From Undaria pinnatifida (lineage: Eukaryota; Sar; Phaeophyceae; Laminariales; Alariaceae): DNA of 64,000 nucleotides. The translations under genes and the position numbers were made by a program. Numbering within the stretch: position 1 is the stretch's first letter; each line of letters starts with the position of its first letter. Where the stretch lies: the NCBI GenBank assembly GCA_012845835.1, contig JABAKD010000020.1, positions 18,903,146-18,967,145 on the forward strand, in the 5' to 3' direction. Positions 58,601 through 64,000 of the stretch are shown here, piece by piece. The notes under the pieces were generated by a model. That model was not told the origin of the DNA. It did not search any database and was given only the letters and a program-made list of their open reading frames with translations.

Positions 58601-59873
58601 TACCAGGTACAGAGTAGGTACACACTTGCACGTATCAGCAGCACGGCATAATTATATGCTCAAAAATGAAATGGATTTTGGGCGGCCAGCACGAGTGATG
58701 GCGGGCCGACTGAACACAAGCGCCGAAAACGTGACACACTACGAGTACAAATCCGCCCGGAGCGGGTGGCTGCTACGAGGGGTTGGGATGGTGCACTACA
58801 GTATAGGAGAGATGGTCACGACAACGGTCATCAACCGCATTCCTCCTCACCACAACCACAAACAACCACAACCAAACGCGCTCGTCGATGATAACAAAGC
58901 CAATGCAATTGGCAAAAAATGATATTTTCGGCCGAAAAAATGGCCACGACAACATTCTGGGAAGCTTCTCTGCCACGACTTCATCGGCGTCATCAGAAAA
59001 AGTGACAAAAAGAAGAAAAGGTACCGTATCCTGCCACGAGAAGACACGACGACTAGACCCAACTCAATGCGGGACAGGCGCGGGCGCCGTGCCATCTGTC
59101 CTCTCGAGGCTACGGCACGCACGCGACAGCAGGCGGCCTTCACACGAAAACAAATAAGCAGAAGCAGGAGCAGCCACAGCAGCAGCACAGCTGAGAGGCT
59201 AGGGATGTGGGATTATTCTCCTCTTGCTTGTGTTTTTCGTCCTCTCGTCTTCTCACCAGAGCACACACACGTAGGGAACAACTATTTTTCTCGAAGCGCC
59301 GTCGTCGTAGAAAGCTGCTGGAGATGGTGGGAGATGGAACATAAAGAAGGCTCACGGTCATCCCGTCAGGGAAGCGATTTCGGTCAAGCTCTTAGCTCTT
59401 CGGGGACACCATGGGGACATGCACACACGCGAGCACTATCTGCTAGTCCTCGGTTGTTGGCCAGCGACGAGCGAGCGTTTAAGGGCAGGGAACCTGGGCG
59501 AGAACTCGAAGAACAACAGCCAAGCTCAAAAAAACACATCACCTACATCATGCATGGAAAAAAAAGTTCGTCATGCGATAATTCTTGGGCAATTTTTGAA
59601 GAGCTGGCAGGAAGCAGCAGCATCCATTGTAACGTAGAAAGATCAACCGAATCGGATACGTCTCACCTGGCCCTTCCCGTTCGCGCCCCAGTCCTTCACC
59701 ACGTTGACCCCACCGTCCCTGACGATGACGACCGTGTGGAAGGACCCGGTGTCCATGCTCGTAACCGGCGCTGCCTCATGTTCTTCTTCCTGACCCGCAA
59801 CGGGCACCACCATTATTGCCGACAGCAAGGCGGACGCCAGCAGGACGAGCATGGGCACTCGGGAATACACCAT
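34754..59873 (-). CDS. Type I membrane protein with a seven-bladed RCC1-like propeller, 11 coding exons
   Basis: Coding exons (high to low): 59873-59667, 51192-50853, 48819-48678, 47287-47111, 46381-46324, 43678-43622, 39914-39822, 39203-38985, 37778-37694, 36854-36693, 35049-34754. All introns are GT-AG and all phases match, giving 1836 nt and 611 residues. Residues 1-28 are a signal peptide; 37-69 and 432-460 are two halves of a blade; six full blades of 59-64 residues fill 70-431. Each blade has LGLGD, an acidic loop with EMGD, an HTC motif and CWGxNxxGQ. Residues 475-496 are a membrane helix followed by CCLCLLC, a possible palmitoylation site; 497-611 are a Pro/Ala/Thr/Gly-rich tail. Known RCC1-type propellers bind proteins or act as exchange factors; the extracellular role here is unknown. 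The untranslated ends are not located. Confidence 0.88.
35820..35950 (-). repeat. SINE family B fragment, intron 10
   Basis: It matches the reverse complement of 41640-41790 and the copy at 42905-43060: GATCCGGGGTCAC, TACGGTACGCGCCTTCATTT, CCCTCGTCGACTCGCG. Confidence 0.7.
36693..36854 (-). CDS. RCC1-like gene exon 10: transmembrane helix
   Basis: Between TTTCCAG and GTAAGA. It encodes GMFVEEGGDKWYEKQ, then the helix WFYIACGVVGAVLLCCLCLL and the basic stop-transfer side GRAHRDNSGRG. Phase 1 at both ends. Confidence 0.9.
37626..37690. repeat. CTA/CTG trinucleotide microsatellite
   Basis: About 21 units, mostly CTA with interspersed CTG, ending within the donor of exon 9. Confidence 0.95.
37694..37778 (-). 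CDS. RCC1-like gene exon 9: closing half blade
   Basis: Between GTCGAAACAG and GTACTA, 85 bp. It encodes IGLGISETENIGDDPDEMGE and ends in phase 1. A hexanucleotide repeat forms its pyrimidine tract and a trinucleotide repeat starts inside its donor. Confidence 0.88.
37791..37830. repeat. GCAAGA hexanucleotide microsatellite
   Basis: About five tandem units; on the coding strand they make a pyrimidine tract upstream of the exon 9 acceptor. Confidence 0.9.
38130..38645 (-). repeat. Three degenerate copies of the exon 8 3' end within intron 8
   Basis: On the minus strand, copies end at about 38604, 38425 and 38142. The first encodes VCWGATDRGQ before GTGGCG, the second ANVEGQ before GTGAGG, the third has a stop in place of Gln before GTGAGG. 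Each is followed by a related ATGCATGC block, as is the true exon (which has ACATGC). The wider intron consists of degenerate repeats rich in CCCTAA and ACCCCAA. Confidence 0.75.
38985..39203 (-). CDS. RCC1-like gene exon 8: end of blade 5 and blade 6
   Basis: The acceptor is TTGTTGCAG before TGCTGGGG. The 73 codons run CWGENNYGELGLGD to CWGANDKGQ; the donor is GGACAA then GTGAGG, phase 0. A C/T-rich tract of about 100 bp precedes the acceptor on the coding strand. Its 3' end is partly copied in the next intron. Confidence 0.92.
39235..39345 (-). other. Pyrimidine-rich tract before exon 8
   Basis: Over 100 bp almost purely C/T on the coding strand (G/A on the plus strand) just upstream of the exon 8 acceptor. 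It probably serves as an extended polypyrimidine tract and could form unusual DNA structure. Confidence 0.7.
39822..39914 (-). CDS. RCC1-like gene exon 7: middle of blade 5
   Basis: Between GGTGCAG and GTTAGT, 93 bp, phase 0 at both ends. It encodes GNINLGTGRTAIEIAAGG and NHTCARLDTDEIK. Confidence 0.88.
40840..41100 (-). mobile_element. SINE family A, diverged copy in intron 6
   Basis: It shares the body (AGGGTTCAGC, CTCACGCTCTCGCGCTTTCC, AAGAAAAAGT) and the head with a B-box-like GATTCAAACC (reverse) with other family A copies. Confidence 0.7.
41545..41795 (+). mobile_element. SINE family B copy in intron 6
   Basis: A tRNA-like head (GGCCGCCCCGTTGGTTACCC) is followed by a poly(A) run near 41596 and a body ending GACCCCGGATCTGAG. 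It shares the body with 42905-43230 and 35820-35950 in reverse. Confidence 0.6.
42905..43230 (-). mobile_element. SINE family B with tRNA-like head in intron 6
   Basis: On the minus strand the head reads GGTCGCCTCGGCGGTCTAGT, then GGTTACCC and, about 25 bases on, GAGTTCGATTCCCAACG, a good B box and T-arm. The body and 3' end match the other family B copies. The head is a degenerate tRNA, not a tRNA gene: no full cloverleaf forms. Confidence 0.7.
43622..43678 (-). CDS. RCC1-like gene exon 6: start of blade 5
   Basis: A 57-bp exon between GCATGGGATAG and GTAAGC, phase 0 at both ends. It encodes LGQENRQNVGDTENDMIGL, exactly the piece missing between exons 5 and 7. It was found only because the blade was incomplete, so it is less certain than the others. 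Confidence 0.75.
44080..44399 (+). mobile_element. SINE family A, full length, intron 5
   Basis: A-box-like TGGCGTATCAGG and B-box-like GAGTTCGAGCCC at the head, then the shared body and an A/T-rich tail at about 44370-44399. It abuts an X repeat in reverse orientation. Confidence 0.8.
44400..44690 (-). repeat. Dispersed repeat X, intron 5
   Basis: A complete reverse-oriented copy from the CCAGCTGTGAGATCGAA tail to the CATCAGTTTATC-like head. It is the copy most similar to 963-1258. Confidence 0.8.
44860..44995. repeat. Two-unit repeat, about 90 bp, intron 5
   Basis: GAACATCACA(G/A)GAGAGTGATCC followed by AGAGAGTCATGTGTAAG occurs twice. Confidence 0.8.
46324..46381 (-). CDS. RCC1-like gene exon 5: end of blade 4
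   Basis: A 58-bp exon between TTTTACAG and GTAAGA that encodes SCAILDDGAVRCWGLGASGQ and restores phase 0. Confidence 0.88.
47111..47287 (-). CDS. RCC1-like gene exon 4: end of blade 3 and start of blade 4
   Basis: The acceptor is TTCAG before GTGCGTCC. It continues as TCVLLTDGNVKCFGKNYAGQ and then LGLDDTEIRGD to CGEEH. The donor is CACAG then GTTAGT, phase 2. The usual CWG is CFG here. Confidence 0.9.
47305..47455. repeat. Two-unit repeat upstream of exon 4
   Basis: CCAAGAGCGGCGCAATCAAT recurs after about 100 bp, with a related CCAAGAGCAACCAAT in between. Confidence 0.75.
48109..48405 (-). repeat. Dispersed repeat Z, long copy, intron 3
   Basis: It aligns with 27840-28165 in the same orientation: GGGACGGAGCACGT, GTTTTCACCGA, GAAGCGCC(A/G)TGAGGT and ACATTTGGGCGCTC are shared. 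Its reverse strand encodes CDSPNTSRRF and GENLTCSVP. Confidence 0.75.
48678..48819 (-). CDS. RCC1-like gene exon 3: end of blade 2 and start of blade 3
   Basis: The acceptor is GTTTTAG before GCTACAAC; it completes GYNQWGE and continues LGLGDKDDRGDDPDEMGD to GDWH. The donor is CACAC then GTGAGA, phase 2. Confidence 0.9.
49785..49945. repeat. TAGTGC/GCACTA motif array, intron 2
   Basis: The units ACCGGCACTACTATAGCGGC, TTGGCACTACTACGC, GGCACTACAGAGGG and GCACTATAGAGGG are reverse complements of the motif in the arrays at 2505 and 31430. Confidence 0.55.
50620..50785 (+). repeat. Dispersed repeat Z fragment next to exon 2
   Basis: It carries GTTGGAGGTGTCTCTATTAG, CGAAAGGGATGCGTGGTCAA and AAGGCAAGCAACAAATGAG. 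The left edge has an 11-bp GTCACATGTT(G) repeat (50638-50672). Confidence 0.7.
50853..51192 (-). CDS. RCC1-like gene exon 2: blades 1 and 2
   Basis: The acceptor is CCAACAG before CTGGGCC; the donor is TGCTGGG then GTGAGT, phase 1. It encodes LGLNDTKDRGD through MWGYNAKGQ and then blade 2 up to LKCW. A G-rich run begins about ten bases into the following intron. Confidence 0.9.
52436..53430 (+). repeat. Two diverged X repeats in intron 1 (52436-52580, 53155-53430)
   Basis: The first keeps the CCTGTTGACCCTGG and CGCGCGATTCTAGTATCACA blocks and the tail; the second is longer and keeps most blocks in order. Confidence 0.6.
55395..56530 (-). mobile_element. SINE family A interrupted by a MITE-like element
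   Basis: SINE sequence at 55395-55664 (CAGGGTTCGGCATTCCCACT, CACGCTCTGGCGCTTTCTGC) resumes at 56376-56530 (CACTCGGGAGGATTCGAACC). The interruption is a 711-bp element with inverted ends. Confidence 0.8.
55665..56375. mobile_element. MITE-like DNA element with inverted terminal repeats
   Basis: The left end TACCGTAATCGTCTCTGAT and the right end (its reverse complement, ending in ATTACGGTA) are perfect over 19 bp and both continue to TTTACCCCCGGG. At least six palindromic ACCCCCGGGGGT-like motifs lie inside. It disrupts a SINE, so its borders are defined. Flanking bases do not give a clear target-site duplication. A plus-strand frame (55851-56159) has no recognised domain and no transposase is present, so it would be nonautonomous. 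Confidence 0.75.
57220..57531 (+). mobile_element. SINE family A, full length, intron 1
   Basis: It is 312 bp. A box at 57233-57244 (TGGCGTATCAGG) and B box at 57277-57288 (GAGTTCGAATCC) are 44 bases apart, as in a pol III tRNA promoter. The body is shared with other copies and ends in a poly(A) run (57521-57531). Confidence 0.85.
59667..59873 (-). CDS. RCC1-like gene exon 1: signal peptide and half blade
   Basis: ATG at 59873-59871 begins a 69-codon exon ending GKGQ then GTGAGA, phase 0. The hydrophobic MLVLLASALLSAIMVVPVAG is followed by EEEHE, then FHTVVIV and DWGANGKGQ, the C-terminal half of a blade. Confidence 0.88.
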
Positions 59874-61239
59874 GATGTTGACGAGCGCTGAAACTCAACC
59901 CAAACTTTTTTTCTAGCAGTCCAAGCTGTCCTCTTTGCCGAGTGCGGCGCTGGATGCTCCTCGGTCCTCCCTAGAAGTTGCTGTGAGTCGGTGATGCTAA
60001 CTTACGAAGGCTTTAGCTTTCCTTTGAAATTCGAGATTAGGAACAGCTCCCCCCCCCTGCGTAGTCGTGGCGGCGTACCAGTGCACCGGTCAGGACGGGA
60101 CAGGGAACTACGTGCTGCTTTCTGGATACACAAGTCCAATTGTTGTAGCACAAGAAGAGCTCACTGCTTGCTGCAGGCTACGCAGACCACGAGACCACCA
60201 GCCTTGGCCTTTCGACTGTTGGCGCCGAGGGAAAAGCTTGTGGCTTCTGTGCCTCTCGCAGCACGTTGACGGTGGTGGTGATAATGCTCGATGGGGTGCT
60301 ATTTATTCCTTGGGCGCCGCTCTGCTCTGTCTGCCTCGTGCTCCTCGGAGAGAGATCGGGAGAGGCGGGAGATACGAGTGAGTATGATGTGATACTCGTG
60401 GTGCGTTGTTTGTCTTAAATCTGTGTCTGCTGGAAAAAGGAAACCAACAACAACTAAATCGGGCAAATTCGGCCGGCAGACGTACGCAAGTTAATTAAAA
60501 TCTTGGCAGAATTACCGAATAAAAATACCGATCATCCAATGATACCACATACATACCACGATACCTGAGATCCTATGATATCAATTCAAAATGATTTGAG
60601 GTCTCAGATCTCGTCGTCAAATTAAATATGGCGATAATTGTCGTATTATTTCGTGTTTCGTCCGTTGTGATATTTGAGTCAGTAGGGGTCCCCCCAGTAA
60701 CAATAACAACAGATAAGGCGGCGGTGTGCCGGCCAGAGCAACACGACCGCCTTACTGGGGGAAGCCGCCTAGTATTTATTCGAGGTTATGAGCACTGCAA
60801 TGCAGTGGGATTCCCGACTATACTCGCGCCAAGCGATGTTGACTGCCTTTATATCTGCCTTTATTTCGGGACACGGCCTTACCCGGACCGCCTTACCCCC
60901 ACTACTTGGGAATCTTGGCGTGGTGGTACTTGATTTTCGTAAGAAACAACGAATGAATGGTGGTGGCAGGGGGTGGTATAAAACCAGTATAAAAGGACAA
61001 CGACGACTTTCGTCGTTAATATTGCTGACAAGCCCATCACAACACCACAAAACGCAGAAGAACACGGAACACAAACAGACGTCGTGTAGAAGCAACGAAA
61101 AGCAAAACCTAAATACAACGACCTCAACGCAACACAGTATAGCACAGCAGTATAGGCACATTATGTAAGATATACCATCATCGACGACCACATACTTTTC
61201 TTCTGTCTGTAGCTCTGTAGTCGGATGGTATATATGATG
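59874..61239. other. Upstream region of the RCC1-like gene; no other gene seen
   Basis: The region should contain the promoter and 5' untranslated region of the minus-strand gene. I see no convincing TATA box or start site. Plus-strand frames at 59067-59891 and 60067-60381 have no supporting features. Confidence 0.4.
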
Positions 61240-61800
61240 CCATATAATTGTTGTTGTTCTCACATTAACTCGCATAATCAAGCCCGTGGTCACAGGACAG
61301 GCTCCACTCACTCTGGAGCTGAGGAATACCCCAGGGAAAAACGCAAACAAACCAAAGGTGGCACACGCATATATCACAGCTGACGCAATTCATGCCTCCA
61401 CCAGAAACATATAAAAGTGAAATCGGGAGTCAGCCTACGATGTGCCAGGTCCATACTGGTGCATACGTCTCACTACTCGCGACTGGAAAAACATACTATA
61501 CCGCTTGCCACCCAAGAAAGACTACCACGTATATTTTGCACGTAGTACCTATCACTACGCATACATACGCACGGTAGACGCAAGTCAATTGGAAAAAAGA
61601 AACAAAGAAAAGAAAAGAAGATGAAGGAAAGAGAAGAAAAGACAAGAAAACGAAAAAACGAAAAAGGAAAGGAAAGGAAAGAAAAGACGAGAAAAGCAAG
61701 AAAAGACAAGACAAGAAGAGGAAGCAAGGAAAGGAAAAGAGAAAAACAGGCCATACTAACAGACCCTAGGAACTGACTAAAGACGGCATTGGGCTCATAG
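61240..61800 (-). mobile_element. Repeat Y, second copy, reverse orientation
   Basis: It matches 9205-9750 along its length, including the pyrimidine-rich block (purine-rich here, 61600-61745) and the TGTTGTTGTTCTCACATTAA end that corresponds to the ACAACAACA tail. Confidence 0.7.
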
Positions 61801-61949
61801 AGGGTATCAAGTGCATCATCAATGGCACTGGGGAGATAACGCAACATGGCGAAGAAGTCAGGGCGGTCTTACGCCATCTTGTGACGGCCATTGGAAGGCC
61901 CACAAATTTCAAGACGATGGTGGCCAGACCCAGACTTCAGCCTCTTGGG

Positions 61950-62036
61950 CATGACGCCCCCCCCCCCCCCCCCCCCCCACTTCCCCCCTTCCCCCCTTCC
62001 CCCCTCCCCCCCCCCCTCCCTCCCCCCCTCCCCCCG
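61950..62036. other. Long C-rich low-complexity tract
   Basis: A run of about 22 C followed by CCCCTTCC repeats, at the 3' side of the LINE remnant. Confidence 0.9.
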
Positions 62037-62039
62037 GCC

Positions 62040-63363
62040 GGTTAGAGATGCCGACGGTGGATGGCGCTACCGCAGCCTTTGCGCGTCGCTCTGCATCTTT
62101 GCGCCTCTCCGTTTCACGCCAATTCCGCATGAACAACTCGGCTCCCTCCTCTACTCGTCGAAACCATCTGCCGGTCTTCTGAGCAGCCTTTCGCCACCCT
62201 TCGAATTTCATTCCAAAGACCGACATATATATCCTCCTTCAGATGAGCCACCAAGTCCTTCTCTTGCCCCCCTGAGTAGCCCTTACCCCCAACAAGCTCC
62301 CCAAACATCACCCACTGTGGCAGACGCTCCTCCCTCATACGTGTTACGAATCCCGCAAACAATATCCTCCGTGTGCGCACTATCGCCTCTATGCTCTCGG
62401 AAACTGTCTTGGCAAGCGCGTCGGCGTACGATAGGATGTGGTCGTCGCGCTTTTGTTTTCGCCATCCGAGGCATCGGAGGAGCATCGAGTGGTGAACCCG
62501 TCGTAGCCTGTCATAGTCAGGCTTGTTCGGGCTCCACGTCATGCAACCGTAAAGCAGTGTCTCGACCACCTCAGGTTTCAGCAACCGCACCTTCAACCGT
62601 AAGCGCACACCCGGGAGAACATAGATTTCCATCTTGTACCGCTGAAAGCACGCCCAAGCTCTCTGAATACGCCGCGTTATTTCAATGCTAAGGTCTCTGT
62701 CTGCGGTGATAGCCCCGTCCAAATACACAAACTCGATTGTTTGTTTGTATACCTGGCCGGCTGCATTGATTGTGAACGACATCTTCCCCCCGCATTAGGT
62801 TTGCAGGCACATCATCTCTGTTTTCGCCTCGGAGACCGTAAGCTCGAACGACGAGCACGCAGTCACGATCACCGTCATCATCCTCTCCAGCCCTTCTGAT
62901 GATCGCGATACGATGCCCGCATCGTCCGCGTACATCATACCCCACAAGCTCTGCACCTCCTCCCCCTCCTTCCCCCTCCGCCCGCCGACTTTGCCTGTGC
63001 GTGAAGTGCCCTTCTTCTCGCCTTTCTCCTTCCGTTGGAGCTGCACCATGTTGGCCGTGATGGCTGCATCAGCGAGGAAGCGTTTCTCGGCCACACGCAG
63101 TACCGCCGTGGAAAACATGTTGAACAGCAGTGGCGCGAGCACGCATCCTTGCCTGAGACCTTGCCCCACGTCGAACTTATCCGCGCACTCTCCATCATCC
63201 AACCGCACGCATGCTTGCATTCCGTCGTGGAATTGGCGGATGACGGTGAGCATTCTCGGTGGCACGCCAAAACGAGCAAGGACATCCCACAGAAGGGTTC
63301 GGTCGGCGGAGTCATATGCTGTAGTGAGGTCGACAAATCACAAGACGGGACATCGTCCAGTGG
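62040..63363 (-). pseudogene. LINE (non-LTR retrotransposon) reverse transcriptase, degenerate
   Basis: In order on the minus strand: [20 protein letters not shown] after a TGA (63340-63338), [20 protein letters not shown], the catalytic [27 protein letters not shown] and a stop, then TIEFVYLDGAITADRDLSIE, LLKPEVVETLLYGCMTWSP and RRILFAGFVTRM. A frame change near 62226 leads to KFEGWRKAAQKTGRW and a Lys/Arg-rich end. These are fingers, palm and thumb regions of a LINE reverse transcriptase; the endonuclease part is missing. Such an enzyme family could have moved the poly(A)-tailed SINEs, though this copy is dead. Confidence 0.85.
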
Positions 63364-63424
63364 TCTATGCACGGGGGCCTCTGCTTAAGCTCGTGCACAA
63401 TGCTCGGGTCAAAGGTCAATATCT

Positions 63425-63480
63425 ATGGGCCGGTCGCCCCGGTGGTCTATATCTATCCAGTGGTTGCCCTCGAATGCTAC
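63425..63480 (+). repeat. SINE family B head fragment
   Basis: GGCCGGTCGCCCCGGTGGTC followed by CCAGTGGTTGCCCTCGAATG matches the tRNA-like head of the copies at 42905 and 41545. Confidence 0.6.
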
Positions 63481-63639
63481 TATTAATAATATGATTAATG
63501 GAACAGACAGTTGGTTCTTTTCTCTTTTCTTCTGGTTTCGAACCCCGTGTAGCTCGGACTTTTGAGTTGATTTGCAAAAAGGTTATGCCATTCTTAAAAC
63601 TGACCGTGTCATATAATAGTATCATGCTTACTATTATAT

Positions 63640-63900
63640 GTATCCTCCAGGTGGGTTTTATAGTATCAGTGCAAAGAATGATTATTATGGAAAATCGTCC
63701 TGTTGACCCTGACAACATCCATGCAGGGGATTCACCGACCTATGTCTTTCATGTGAGGATCAAATATATAACACGCGCGAACGACCTTCCGTAAATTTTG
63801 TGCAAGTATTGTGTATTAACGGAACATATAGATGTGCCACGCAGCTTGCAAAGTTGAGTCTCAATAATTCAATCGGTTGTACTCACAGCTGACGTTTTTC
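63640..63900 (+). repeat. Dispersed repeat X, diverged copy
   Basis: The blocks GGGTTTTATAGT, CCTGTTGACCCTG, TCACCGACCTAT, CAGCTTGCAAAG and CTCACAGCTGACG are in family order, with an insertion before CAGCTTGCAAAG. Confidence 0.65.
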
Positions 63901-64000
63901 AATTTCTATGAAAAATAAAAAAAAACCAACTAACTAACTGACTGAGCCAGATTATAACATTTAATAAAAAAAATAATATGGCAGCGTGTGGGTATAGGCA

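Noticed and set aside
59067-59891. 274-residue plus-strand open frame
   Set aside because: It overlaps exon 1 of the minus-strand gene antisense, has no domain, and the opposite strand has a signal peptide, a blade motif and a good donor.

Overview
The window reads as nuclear DNA of a eukaryote with long, repeat-filled introns. Spliceosomal GT-AG exons, tRNA-derived SINEs with poly(A) tails, LINE and Ty3/gypsy remnants and abundant microsatellites exclude a bacterium. From recalled family knowledge (not a search), the Pol fragments resemble Ty3/gypsy elements I associate with stramenopiles, so a brown alga is my best guess; this is inference. Gene density is very low.

The main gene lies on the minus strand from 59873 (ATG) to 34754 (stop). 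I assembled 11 coding exons by hand. Every junction is GT-AG with matching phase, and the total is 1836 nt (611 codons plus stop). The predicted product is a type I membrane protein: signal peptide, seven RCC1-like blades, one transmembrane helix, and a Pro/Ala/Thr-rich cytoplasmic tail. The seventh blade is split between the N- and C-terminal ends of the repeat region, as in a closed seven-bladed propeller. About 93% of the gene is intron, and the introns hold SINEs, other dispersed repeats, a nested MITE-like element and partial copies of exon 8.

A second gene on the plus strand (about 3967-7327, 5' end not found) encodes an unrecognised Cys-rich protein. One of its exons lies in a 930-bp tandem duplication that adds 56 codons in frame. 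A small LTR element with a target-site duplication sits in its last intron.

From 10.3 to 29.7 kb the DNA is mostly retroelement debris. There is a TRIM copy with a large insert (10362-11454), scrambled Ty3/gypsy Pol pieces (11.9-13.1 kb), three LTRs in the same orientation (13098-13375, 18490-18763, 27064-27344), a frameshifted gag (26826-24553), a Pol whose integrase is deleted (20480-19610), a ribosomal protein eS28 pseudogene (28709-28827) and a tandem TRIM (29165-29646). The small TRIMs and the large gypsy element share a primer-binding-site-like sequence just after the LTR.

The region 29.7-34.7 kb and the flanks (1-3.9 kb, 59.9-64 kb) hold dispersed repeats and a degenerate LINE (62040-63363), with no other recognisable gene. 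No rRNA, complete tRNA, CRISPR array or operon was seen.
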